From Ganoderma boninense (Eukaryota; Basidiomycota; Agaricomycetes; Polyporales; Polyporaceae): DNA of 64,000 nucleotides. Position 1 is the stretch's first letter; each line of letters starts with the position of its first letter. The stretch is taken from NCBI GenBank assembly GCA_002900995.3, contig CM035314.1, forward strand, positions 1,426,263 through 1,490,262, written 5' to 3'. Position numbers and translations under genes: made by a program. This document shows, one piece after another, positions 19,571 through 31,400 of the stretch. A model generated the notes under the pieces. It was not told the origin of the DNA. It ran no database searches and was given only the letters and a program-made list of their open reading frames with translations.

Positions 19571-21241
19571 GGCCCTTCATGGGATAGGGCTAGGCAATGG
19601 GATGTGGTCAGTCAAGAGGCTACACCCTCATCCGTATGTTCTCTCTTCCTCCTTGGGTGGGGTGGGGCTGCCATGACAGTAACCTAAACTGTTGGAGAAT
19701 TGCAAACGTCCCCTGTCAATTCAGGCTGCCCTAATCTTTGATGTTCTGCCTCTCGAATGCAGCTGTCCATGTCAGGACAGTCAACAACACCAGGTGCATG
19801 CCACAGAAAAACCTGATGAAAATATGCTTTGAACGTCTCGCTGACGTTCATGCCCTCTCATTGTCGTGCTGAGAGGTCATAGTTGTCACAGCCTATTGAC
19901 TGTGCCACCAAACAAACAAACAAAGGGGCTCACTGATGGGGCACACAAGGGGTGGCAACAGAAGGGAAGATGATAGATTGCCTAGACTAGAAGGTGCAGA
20001 GGGGCAGGGGCTGTTAGGCTGCCTACAGTGGAAGGGAGGGAAGAACAGAAGACAGAATCTGAGGTTCTTGATCTCACATCACAGCCCTTTATATATTACA
20101 TGGGAACGGCGCACAGACCATCAGTTCAGGGCAGGTCCCAGGACCTGCCGCAGGTGAGAGAATGATCTAAGAAGCAGATAAGATAGGAAAAGAGATAAGA
20201 TAAAAGGAAGAGATGAGATAAAGGAAAGAGAGATAAGATAAAGGAAAAAATAAGATGAACCAAGAGATAACTTGTCCTGATAAGATGCCAGGCTAAGCAT
20301 GGTGTGAAAAACCGTGACAATAGTGCTCGAGGTGGTCTGTGCCTTGCACTGCCAATTTTTGAAGCAGGCTGGGATGTTCACTCACACTGAAGAAGGGCCA
20401 GCCCAGAATCCCTTGGACAGGATATCGCTCAGGAGCCCATCCATCCTGCCAGTGTATAAGCCTGAGAATGGGCGAAGTAACGTGTAGCAGGCACATACCT
20501 GTCACCAGAACCAGACGATAACTGATCGTGCGAGTTTTTCCCAATAGATACGAGATGCCTCCTCCCTAGCCAAACGCTCCCTCTTCCTCCTTTGTGATTC
20601 ATCCCACTGTGACTGCCAAGATGAGCTCATCAATTTGCGAAACCGCTTCAAGGAGGAGCTTGCCTGGACATGCTCAATCAATGGGGCACTAACTTGAATG
20701 CCTCTATTGGCCTCTACACCTGAGGGAAGTGCACTGCTAGAGGGGTGAGGCTGGCCTGCAGAGGATGGAGCATTTGATGGAGCCATTGACAAAGGAGTGG
20801 CTAGAGGCGCAGGCGCAGTGGGAGCAGCAGCAAGGGTGGTTGCAGACACCGTCGATGCAGAGACGGTATTAGCAAGGGCTTGCGAGTGAAGTAGGGGGGG
20901 AAGATAGCATCTGGATGGGCCATCGTAAAGCTATCAGTGGGAGATGGCAGCAAAATAGGCTAGAGCATTGATGCCATGGCTGCAGCGTGTGCAAGGTTGG
21001 TGACATTGCAATGGGCCTTAGAATACAGGTTGTATGCACAAGGCACCCCAAGGTCAATGCAGTACATCTTGCACATCTTGTTGGTGCATTCACGAGAGAC
21101 TGCGGTCTTCTGACAGTTCAGGCTGGCGCAGTGTGCTTGGTTGATAAAGGTGATCTGGGAGTTGACGGGATGAGGCGCCATGCTTGCAGCTGAATAGGAG
21201 GTTGGTGTGAAAAATACAGCACAGTGACGCAAGATGGCCAA
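19571..21241 (-). pseudogene. N-terminal part of the interrupted gene of unknown function
   Basis: From 21241 the frame encodes a Cys/His cluster, CASLNCQKTAVSRECTNKMC followed closely by further Cys and His, which looks like a small zinc-binding module. From 20849 an Ala/Pro-rich linker leads to a basic coiled-coil stretch (WDESQRRKRERLAREEASR). The two pieces lie in different frames: a stop at about 20960 and a C7 run near 20900 would explain the shift. Downstream, toward 19571, no further exon is certain. The remainder is at 1756-2358. The gene probably belonged to a repeat family, and I cannot assign a function. Confidence 0.45.
20160..20262. repeat. Purine-rich GATAAGATA-type imperfect simple repeat
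   Basis: Repeated GATAAGATA and AGGAAAAGA words, almost without pyrimidines other than T, on the plus strand. Confidence 0.8.
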
Positions 21242-24200
21242 AGCAACAGGAATGACTATCCCAGTGGGAGGGAAGCCCTCAGAGAGTTGTAGCTAGTGAA
21301 CTGGACCTGTTGTGGAGATAACCACACACAGACTCAAGGAGGAGATGACAACTGCAAGGGTTGAGAGATGGTTGAATTTGCACAGCTCTATCTTGCAGGT
21401 GTGGAAGGTTTGTCCGGCCCTAGAAGAGTAAGGTCGGGTGACGCAATCAACAGTGAGATGCGTGAAGACTGAAAAACAAGGTGGGAGGCGACACTGAGCC
21501 CAGGACATCTCGCTGGAAAACCAAAATGTGCATGTACACAGTTGCTGTGCCTCGGTGCGGCAAACGAGCAGGCAGGAGGTGCAGCCTGTGTATAGAGATA
21601 ACCACACAAAGGCGGAGAGGAAAACTGGGTGGACCGGCATTGGAAAAGCAAGAGCTGAATGAGGGATGTCAGAAGCAAACAAGAGGAGGAAGGCAAGGGT
21701 GAAGAGAGGAAGGCAGGAGCTCGGACGCGGACAAGGAGGAAGGTGGCTCACAGCAGTGAGATGATCGTGGGGCTGGCCGGCACCGATCTCGGCCCACTCA
21801 GATCCACCATCGGGCATGCTAAGATGGCTGCATGGGCGCTATCCTTCGGGTGCTATCCTGGAGAGAGGGAGAATGAGATATTCACAAAAGTACGTACTCT
21901 TTGCCGTGGACATGAAGAATTTTGTAAAGGCATGTGACACAGCCCTAGGTGAGCATCATCTTTGCACTCCTGACAAGCCTGTGCTTGTTGACAATGAATA
22001 TGTTGGTGGAGTTGCATGAGAGTGGAGTCCTCATGCTGTCTCCATCAGCAAAGCAGCTCATTGCTACACTACAGGCTAGTCCTACCATACACAGTGCAAG
22101 CTGGCAGCACCCACTCTTAGAGCAAAAATGCTAGATCTGGAAGAGCCTACAGAGCATCATAAGTTGTGTTTCCAGGCAGTGCAGGTAAGCATAGAATAAT
22201 AAACTTGTATGTTGTGGTTGACACTATACTACTTTGTAGTATAGGTGGCATCTCCCATTGCTATTGCTGCATTAGAAGCAGGGCCAAAGACAGTCTCTGC
22301 AGCACTGAAGCAGCATGCTGAAGTGACCAACATGCCATGTCCTAGCACTGCTGACAATTATGCCTTTCTTGCCATGCAGATCAATATTTGCTCTACAAAA
22401 ACTGCTAACAATCTTGTTGGCAAGTCTTCAACAGATTTATTCTAATAATGTACTAATGTCTATCCTTAGAGTCAGAAAATGCTTTTGGGGCAGACCTTGG
22501 GCAATTTGCTGGCAAACATATTGATAGCGGTGATGCTCCTAGTAGCCTAACAGCTATGGTAGCATTGAGTGATCTAGCTGAGAATAAAGAGCCTGGTTAT
22601 TTCATGCTAGTTGAACTTGGAATGGCTATAGGCATGTTTATTTATTTATTTATTAGCTAATATGTTGTTAACAACTTGCCATAGAACTTTGCAACCTAGT
22701 AGTTGCTTGTTTTTGTAGCTTGCACTACCATGGTGGCTTCTATCCTACATCACCATGTGGTCAAGATCCAGTTCCATGGTCCTATTACTACATTGTAGTG
22801 TGTTATTGTAGGAAAAACGGGCACGCGAGAGGAGGAAAGAGGGAAGACGAAGTCGCGTTTGAACGCTGTAAAGCAAACGCGTGAGGTACAACACGTCGTG
22901 GGCAGCTCTAAATACACGAGGGAACAAGAATCTAAGACATAAGACATATGGTAGACAATAATAGAGGGACAAGACAGGAGAGACTCGGATGCGAGCACAA
23001 GACGAGCTCGCTGACATAATACAATATTCAACAGTTATCCACCCTGTGACATACTGGCCAGAAAGGCACACCTTGCTTTTGGAGCAATGCCAAGTGGAAA
23101 GCTTTTCACTATGCTCCCTGAACTCACACATCCAAAGTGCATTGTAGTTGTCTGTCATTTGAAATTATGTCTTAACAGTTTGAATTGCCACATGTTTTAC
23201 AAGCAGCCTAACGCTTTAAATTTTACAAACTGGATTGTGAACAGAGCTATGCTTACTTCTCAGGAAGCATACTTGCGCTGGTTCTACCGTTCTTTTGCAC
23301 AAATCCTAGGCCACTTTACACGCCAAATGCCATGTTGGTTGGAGCCACAGCTGGACTTTGCCGCTTTGGCAAATGTTATTTCTATCGTAGATGAGGACAG
23401 TGAGAGGTTCTATGTGAAACATTGGCTATTGGGGCTGAGATCTAAACAATATGTGGAAGAGTTTGGGTGTACCTGTGCAGATGTGACTGAGTTGTGAGCA
23501 GAACATATCAAGAAGCATTCTATGTTTATCCCCCAACTTGCTTATACCTCCATTCTAGGCATGTATATTCATTCAACTCTAATCCACTCATGCTGATACC
23601 TTGCATCAGGGAAGCACAAAACATCAGTTGAAGACATAAAGGATGAACTATCAGTTGAGCCAATGAACAATGCAAAACGAGGTATGAATACAGGTTGTTA
23701 ACTATGTAGCAACCACATAGCTAATGACAAACTTCAAGTGCGCCTTTTTACGCAAACAAAGAAGAAGCAGAAGTGAACTGAGCTAGAAGACACTTCTATG
23801 GATGCAGATGATAAAGATCAAGAGGAATTTGATGACAAGTATCAATCCTGTTGAAGACCTGTTAAGTGCACTCTTTCTGTCTCATCTAGTGTGTATATAT
23901 ATTATTGCTTGGTGTTCTATTCTAACTTTTGCAGAGCATCACAAACAGGATCAGGCATCAAAAGATGGAAGACAGTTATGTCCCCTGAAGCATGGACAAG
24001 GAGCAAGCTCAACTCATCGACAACAACCTATTGCTTTATCAAGGCAGCATGTTCACAGACATAAGTGCTTGTGTAGTGTACTTAGCATGCAATAGAAATT
24101 TTCATGCTATTTCCAGCTATATTGGTTGATGAACTGGACTGGAGCAGTCTGCTTGAAGATGATCTTACAATGCAGGAGGATATGGTGTCAAGTTAGTCCA

Positions 24201-24719
24201 TGCTTAACATTGCCTTGTAACTTTGCTTACTTGGTTAAATTGCTCTATAATTACAAGAAGCAATGAAGAAGAAGAGGAAAATGAAAGTTCTACATCACCA
24301 CAATCTACCAACAAGCCTCGTAAGTCTCAATAGATTAAGCAACTCAAAGATGTACTAATATTTACATATACTAGCTTTTACCACAGTTCTTGAGTGACTG
24401 TCCTTGTACAAATTGAAAGAACAGGATACACACTTTCAAGCTATGTCCATTGATGTGGGAATGCAAAATACTGCCAGGCAGGTGGCTATAGAGTGGATGG
24501 AGCACATTGGAGAATCAGTTTATAGATTGCCTACACTACGACTGGACATCCACACACTTTGCCACTCTGGTATCAAAGTTGTGGCACCTACTTCTAGCCC
24601 GGATGAACAGCATGGACCTCTTTAGCCTCTGAGTGGCTATAGATCACCAACAGGTCATGCTGTTGAGCACAGCAAGCTGGTACTAGCTTACTATTAATTA
24701 TATTACTAGAATGCATCAA
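21242..24719. other. Degraded, AT-richer region; scattered exon-like pieces of unknown origin
   Basis: Short plus-strand open pieces occur at about 21816-22134, 22245-22445, 23087-23497 and 24404-24625. Some are separated by plausible intron borders, for example GTAAGC at 22184 and TATAG near 22243. None matches a family I know, and the pieces do not join into one convincing protein. A solo Copia LTR (22807-23033) sits among them. The stretch is most likely a decayed gene or repeat. Confidence 0.5.
22807..23033 (-). repeat. Solo Copia-type LTR
   Basis: 227 bp, sense TGTTGAATATTG...CGTTTTTCCTACA, flanked by the 5-bp duplication GTTAT (22802-22806 and 23034-23038). No internal element sequence adjoins it. 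It is unrelated in sequence to the LTRs of the Copia element at 4537. Confidence 0.82.
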
Positions 24720-25306
24720 TGTTACAACTGGCTGTCGAGTAAGATTAGGGATGAGGCTTATGAGATGAGCAAAGGCATCAACAAGCATTTGTGCAGCGAG
24801 AGCAGAGCAGGGCTTGACAGTCAAGCTGGAAACAAGATGTATTGAGCAAGTGTAGCTAATAAGCGAGAATACAGTGAGGCTTACCTGGAGACAAGAGGTC
24901 AAAACTGAGATCTCCAGGTAGCAAAGTACAGGCCTTATATACATGTAACAGACAATGGGAACCGGGGACAATAGGTAAATATGGACACAGGAACCAGTGG
25001 GAAAACAATGGTATGTAGTACAATGACAACAGGAACAATGGAGTAATAGGAGTTATTGTACTTCGAGAACAAGGGACAGGTTTGCTAACACATCAGGAGT
25101 TTTCTCATTTTATTTCAAATGAAAGTCCGTTCAACATGTGAGTTAATAGTGATAATTCATCTGTTGAATCTCCTGTTATCCGGCACATCATGATGAAAAC
25201 CCCGAAGTGTAAACAACAGAGGACAATAAGGACAACACGGGAGGCAAACTGTCCAAAAAGGGAAAGAGAGACGCCGGGGTAGGCGCCGAGCGGGCCGTTC
25301 ATGACA
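24720..25306 (-). repeat. Solo gypsy LTR, CpG-depleted, interrupted by a MITE
   Basis: TGTTACAACTGG...GTTCATGACA, the same LTR family as 5947-6406. Without the 121-bp MITE and one TAA it is about 463 bp. Flanking 5-mers (ATCAA and CTTGA) do not match, so its own duplication is not visible. Its differences from the intact LTR are overwhelmingly G to A and C to T, many at CpG. Confidence 0.9.
25089..25209. mobile_element. 121-bp MITE, PIF/Harbinger-like
   Basis: Inserted in the solo LTR between TAA copies at 25086-25088 and 25210-25212; removing it with one TAA restores the LTR sequence GCTAAACAAC. Imperfect terminal repeats are CACATCAGGAGTTTTC and, from the other end, CACTTCGGGGTTTTC. A 3-bp TAA duplication with short repeats is the PIF/Harbinger pattern. 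Confidence 0.75.
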
Positions 25307-25849
25307 CTTGACCCTATTTATTCCACAAATGTCCACTAGAAACCAACTAGAAATTAACCATTGAAATGGGACATCTGGCCCTATTTTTCCGCCACTGAAA
25401 ACCATTGGCTAACCTCAGTTTTTCGTCCCTTGTCCACAGTTGAACAGTAGATATTCCAGGGTTGACAAACCCAGATTTTCCTCATCTGATTGTCTCACTA
25501 TAACCCTCGTGTATGTGCAGGGTGTCCTTGGGTCTGCAGACCTTGTTATACAGAACTGTCAGTGTTCACGCACGCAGTGGGATTCCACAATTGTTGTTGA
25601 CTACTGGTATACCACAGGATTTTCCACAGGATTTCTGCAGTTGGCCAAATTCCAACGGAATTCCCCTGCTGGATGTCTGGCAGTGATAAGCTATCCCTGT
25701 GATCTGACAGCCTTCAGCGCCGGGAGTGGTACATGGCAGCATTAATACAACGGTACAATACCGGTAACAGTCACAATGGAGAGAGATCCACTGTGTCAAG
25801 AGAACAGCGATGGACAACAATAAAGCCCCGATGCGCAGGGTCTTGCACC
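25307..25849. other. Intergenic; nothing recognised
   Basis: The boundary between the repeat nest and the gene-rich half. No open frame, repeat or RNA gene that I can support. Confidence 0.5.
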
Positions 25850-27933
25850 TCAATCCTCACTCTCATCTCCCTTGTCTCCTATGACTTCCCCTTTCTCAGT
25901 GTGGATATCCGCACTGATCCCGGCAACCGCAGCCCACACTGGATCCTCGACAAAAATGTCGCTCTCTCCCTCGAGCACTTCGCCCTGGTGGCATCCCGCG
26001 GCATGCTTCCACCAGAAGATCTCGCGGACCTTGGCCTCCACATCTTTGACCCCTTCGACAGCAATCCACTTCTTGCACTTGTGGCATTTTCCTTCCATGA
26101 TGTGTGATTTCTCGTGCTTGGATGGATTCGCTCGCGCCACGGTGCGGAAGGCTGTGGGGGGAGAGAATGGCCGGCCTGTCGGAGCAGAGATTCCGTGATA
26201 GTATTGCATATGGTAGCTACGAAGGGAGGGTTCAGCATCGCGAAGCTACAGATATGGCCAAGTTACTCTAAGGTAGGGAGATCAATCAACAACAGGAGCC
26301 TATGAAGAAAGAAGAATGCACACCACTTGAATGCGGAGAATTTCATGGAAAGCCAGAGTTTCTTCCCCTCGCCGCCACGAGCGATGGGCTCGTAACAAAT
26401 TGGACAGAGCCCGACCTGTGACCTGCGTGATTCTACACCGTCTGAATGTTGACTTAGGACGCACCTTGGATGTGCCCTTGCCTCTGACAAACCGGGGCGT
26501 GTACAGATCCAAAGCATCCCTCGGTTGATTCGCAGTCCCCTCTGGTAAACTGGGCACGGAAATGCAGTTTATCCTATAAGATAGTTGGGATATCAAGACG
26601 GGTTGCGGCAGATGTTGTCAGTGTGCATATAGAACATGAAGGGAAAGGCGTACCCAGCAAGGTCTGAATCGATGGCAGAACTGACAGGAAAACGCCTGTA
26701 GAAGAGCGGGAAGAAGCTGTGAATGGGGACGTGGAGAGGAAATGTTCTGTTTGGGTATCCTCGATCCACACTCCCGGTGTCCTCAGAGTTGTGTGCTCCA
26801 GAGGAGCGTGCAGGCGGTTCTTGACATGCAAGTGGAGAGGAACGAAGGTCAGCAGGGGCAGAAGTCCGCAGTCGCTTCCTATGGTTGGTGGGAGAGCCCA
26901 GTTGGAGTGTAGACTTGAATTGGGAGATGCGGCCCCGCTTTCGGCTCTGTCGACCCGGAGGCTCATAGTTCTCGTCATCAGAGTCTACGTCGAAGACCGG
27001 AAGAGGGAAGCGAGATGCCTTGACAGAGGACAAGGAAGCAACAGGACGAGATCTACCTCGAGGTTGACCCAGTTGATCAAGCATTACAGCCGCCAAAGAC
27101 CTATTGGACGGGATGGTTTGCCCGGATCGTGGTTCGTAAGATTGTGAGGAAGCCAAGGTAGGGGGCGAAGCCACAAGCTTGATTGGGGAGCCGAGAGCTG
27201 AGAGAAGGGATGAGGGAGCGCCATCATCAGCTTGCGCAGGCGAAGACCAGCAAGGAGTTTGTCCGCAAGAAGTTTGAGACGACGATTGAGGTCCGTGAGA
27301 GAAGAGAACCGAGGGAGAAGATGCTAAGGAGGAGAGACTGGAGAGGGAAGATGGAGTGGTCGGGCGGTGGACGGGGCTGTCGGGGACAGAATGTGACCTT
27401 TCGTAATCGAGAAGAGACTCGATTTTGGTACTCTGTGGCCCGCATTCATTATCTTCAGACTCTGAATCTTGACCACAATACTTGGATGCGTGGCCAGAAA
27501 GGGGTGAGTCGCGAGAGATAGGTGAAAGTGAATTGTAGTCGTCTTGCCAAAAGCCCGTGGGAGAGGAGTTGAAGAGCTGTTGAAATGGAGTACCTGGGGA
27601 GCGTGTGATAGGCCTAGGTTCGATGCCGGATAGATAGGCTTCGACAAAGAGAGGAGAATGTAAAGACCGAGGATGGGCTGAGAAAGGAGGGGAGTGAGGC
27701 TTTTGGGTGGGGTAAAGATCGTTGGCAGGGCTGTAGGTGTACGAAAAGGCGTCAAAGGAACGGGAGGATTGGGAAGCAGACTCGTTTGAGTTGCGAGAGC
27801 ACAGGCTTGGAGAGAACAAGAAAACATCGCCTTTGCCGGTGGCGGAAGGGCGATAGTAGGTTTGCTGGGGACGATGGTCGCCCGTGGGCGGAGGAACGCG
27901 CGGGCGTTGATCAGGGTAGGGCGAGGGCACCAT
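25850..27933 (-). CDS. Rua1 C-terminal domain protein, zinc-binding transcription regulator candidate
   Basis: Four exons read on the minus strand: 27933-26654, 26573-26465, 26415-26324, 26216-25850, giving 615 residues. About 430 N-terminal residues are Ser/Pro-rich and disordered, with a basic patch (SRKRGRISQFKS) that could be a nuclear signal. The C-terminal 150 residues form the conserved domain of Ustilago Rua1 and its relatives: LDLYTPRFVRGKG, VGLCPICYEP, LWLSMKFSAF, YHMQYYHGIS, GRPFSPP, then KCHKCKKWIAVE and WWKHAAGCHQG. The paired Cys and His residues suggest two zinc sites. Rua1 controls ustilagic-acid genes in Ustilago; the target here is unknown. The gene is divergent from the lysine-degradation gene at 28491. 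Confidence 0.85.
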
Positions 27934-28490
27934 GGGGTGGGTGTATGCGACGTGATTTGGCGAGAGCAGAAAATAATGCGTGGGCGAAACGTTTTTAGCG
28001 TCGTCTTGAGCGGATCGAGGTCGGTGGGCGTGTTCGCTGCAGGGTCAAGCTCAAGGTGAAGAGCATGTATGCACACAGGCGCCTTTCTCCCCTTTGCGCC
28101 CTGTTTGAGCTTGTTTGACCTTTGGGCGTCTCTCGGGGGCGCGCAGGGCGGTAGCAAGCCTTCGAATATTTATATATTCCATCGACTCAGGCCCTCAGAC
28201 TCGAAATACGCCTCTGCACCCAGCCCACGTCTGCATCCCCGGCATGGATGGGGTCTCCTCACCTCCATCGTCTCCAGTGCACGGGCGACACCGGTCTCAG
28301 CCCCCAGCCAAGTTGTCGCCGCTTGTCCCCGTGCGAGGCGTCGGCTCGGATCATGCAGAATTCATGCAGGATCATCATCCCTCCGCCTCCGCCTCATTTC
28401 CCGCATAAAGCTCGCCCTTCAGCTCCCCTCCCTCCTCTCTCTCCTTGCGTATTTCCCTCTGCCCACGCTGCACAATCGCTACTATAAATC
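27934..28490. promoter_or_regulatory. Shared intergenic promoter region between two divergent genes
   Basis: 557 bp between the start codons of the Rua1-like gene (minus) and AASS (plus). A TATA-like stretch, ATATTTATATATTCC, lies at about 28166-28180, on the AASS side. Pyrimidine-rich DNA (CCTCCGCCTCC, CTCCCCTCCCTCC) precedes the AASS ATG. Confidence 0.5.
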
Positions 28491-31400
28491 ATGACTGTCC
28501 TCCGGCGCTCCCCCCATGCACCCCGACTCCGTCGCCCATATACCACCATCTCCCCAAAGAGATTGACAGTAGGCATCCGCAGGGAGGACCCCGCTCGCAT
28601 TTGGGAGAGGAGATGTCCCCTCACCCCCGACGCCGTTTATGACCTTGTCCATAACGACGGCGTCGACGTCCTCATTCAGCCTTGCGAAAGGCGCGTCTTC
28701 ACCGCCAATGACTTCATCAAGGTCCGTCCCTGCCCACTCTTCTCCCACATTTCGTTTGGGCCTCTAATCCTACTCCTTTATTCACTGTTCATATTCTATT
28801 ACAAGGCTGGCGCAAAGCTTCATCCCACCCTCCAGCCCGCCCATGTCATTGTCGGCATCAAGGAGACTCCTTTACCTGAGGTCTTAACGGACCCCCTTCC
28901 TGCCCTACCTTCCCTTCTCGGTGATAAATCCAACTTCATCCCACGCACACATGTCATGTTCTCCCATACTGTCAAGGGACAGCTGTATAATATGGAACTC
29001 CTGGGCAAATTCCTCGCATCTGAGAGCCCCCATGCCGCACAGTCACGCACGTTACTCCCACGATTAGTCGATTACGAGCTCTTAACTGGGAGGGATGGAA
29101 AGCGCACTGTAGGCTTCGGTTGGTTTGCTGGTGGTGAGTTTTTTCGCCGTCTCCTGTGTCCGACCTGCGACCACATAGTGTCAGGACTCCAATATTTCCT
29201 CCTAGGTGGTGTACCCTAAGGGATGAACATATCTCGCGGGGCATGCATAATTCACTTTGCAGTGAAGCCTTCCTCTTGTTTTCATCGTCTCCAAGTCAAA
29301 TTGACTGACTTTCCTTCTCCCTGCATGCAGTCGCTGGCGCACTGGAATCTCTCGTCGCTATGTCTCGTGCCCATCTGGAACTCGGGGTCGCGAGTCCATT
29401 TTTGGTGAGTCCGCTGGCCTCTGTATATCATTGAAATCAGGTTTGATGTGAATTCTTTGCGGGCAGTGGACCCCGCGTCCTCATACGCATCCATCATTAG
29501 CGTCTATTCGCAAGACGCTGCGCGATGTAGTCGGAGCGCAGATCGCAACAGACGGTACGCCAAAGAGTCTTGGACCTTTGGTGATTGGTGTCACCGGGTA
29601 AGTTTCACTCGTAACAAACCTTCCGACCATGCTAACCGCAAGTAACCAGCACTGGGAATGTCGCACAAGGATGCCTCGACTTGCTTGAGGAACTTCCCAT
29701 TCAACACATCAATGTAGATCAACTACGGAAGGTTGTGACAGATCCTAGTAAGGCGTCCTCGGCTGGCTAGATGTAGAGACTTTCTGACTTGACACCTGCG
29801 GTAGACGTGGACTTGCACAAGGTACAGTTCAAATCTCTCGGACTATTTTGACATCCTAATTCCAACATTTCATAGATCTACGTAGTCCATGCACACCCGA
29901 GTGATTACTTTGTTGGGAGAGACGGCCGCGCGTTCCAGCGGTTGGACTACTATGCTCATCCAGACCAATATGTCTCCGAGTTTCACACCAAGATCGCACC
30001 ATATCTATCCCTCCTCCTGCATGGAGCAGGTTGGGCTCCAACATTCCCGCGTCTGATGACGAACGAACAATTGACAACGACACTTGAGATTGCACAGACC
30101 TTAGGCAAGGGTCGGTTTGCATGCGTTGGGGATATCAGCTGCGACGTGAACGTGCGTACTGGTGCTTCTCTCTATCGCATTTCTGTTCTAACGCATTTCA
30201 TTTGCTCTCACAGGGCGGCCTAGAATTCCTTTCACAATACACGACGCTTTGCTCCCCCACCTTTGTTGCACGTCCTTCTACACTCCCCGCCCACCTCCCA
30301 TCTGTTACGATGATGGCAGTGGACATTCTCCCCACCGCGTTGCCCCTGGAAGCGTCCCAACACTTTTCAGCGAAGTTTATCCCCTACTTGCGATCCATTC
30401 TTTCGACATATACTGGCAAGGACGATGCGAACGAAGAGAGCAGGCCAATTCAGAGTGCACTCGAGCGGGCAACGGTGGCAAGCGGGGGTGAATTGAGATC
30501 GGAGTGGGAGTGGTTGAGGGAGCCCTTGGGCGTTTGGAAGGATAGCGTTTCCTCTTCTCCCAAAGGAAGCAGAGGCAGGGTAGATGGAATGCAGGCAAAG
30601 AAGAAAGTACTAATTCTTGGGAGCGGGATGGTGGCACCGCCCGCCGTGCAAGAGCTTTGCAGCAGGTCAGATGTACGTCTTGTCGTTGGTGAGTTTCCTC
30701 CCTTCGCGACATTGCGTTTTCGATACCCGCTGACCCCATTGTCAGCGAGCAACGTGTTAGTCGATGCTGAGCGTTTGACGTCGCCGTATGATAATGCGGT
30801 ACCCACGTTTGTGGACCTGGGACACATGGAAAGTGTAGAGAGATTGGTTGCAGATTCGGACGTCGTCATCAGGTATGTTACGCTCTCCAACTTCTGGTGA
30901 AAATTAGAAATTGAAGACTAGAGTCTCGATGTAGTCTTCTGCCTGTCCCATTCCATCCATCTGTTGCTGAGTTGTGCATCCGCCATCGGAAACATCTCGT
31001 CACAGCATCATACATCTCTCCCGCTATGCTTGAGCTGCATGACCGGTATGCTACCCGAATGCCTCGTCCAAGCTCACTACTAATATTCCACAATTAGTGC
31101 CGTGTCTGCTGACGTCCTGCTGATGAACGAGATTGGACTGGACCCTGGTATCGACCACTGTTCTGCCTTGTCTTTGATCGACTCATTGCGAGCGCAGGGG
31201 AAGGAGGTTGTGTCCTTCACGTCATTCTGTGGTGGTCTGCCTGCTCCAGAGGACGCAGAAGTGCCACTCGGTTACAAATTTAGCTGGAGCCCGAAGGGTG
31301 TCCTAACCGCCGCCTCAAACTCAGCACTATTCAAGCTGTATGGCAAGGTAAGCTTGGGCCTTTTCAGTGGCTGATGCGAAAATGAACATTGGCACGATAG

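Noticed and set aside
24720..25306. Classical repeat-induced point mutation as the cause of LTR decay.
   Set aside because: RIP in ascomycetes favours CpA; here many changes are at CpG and the nested full elements are almost unmutated, so methylation and deamination explain it better.
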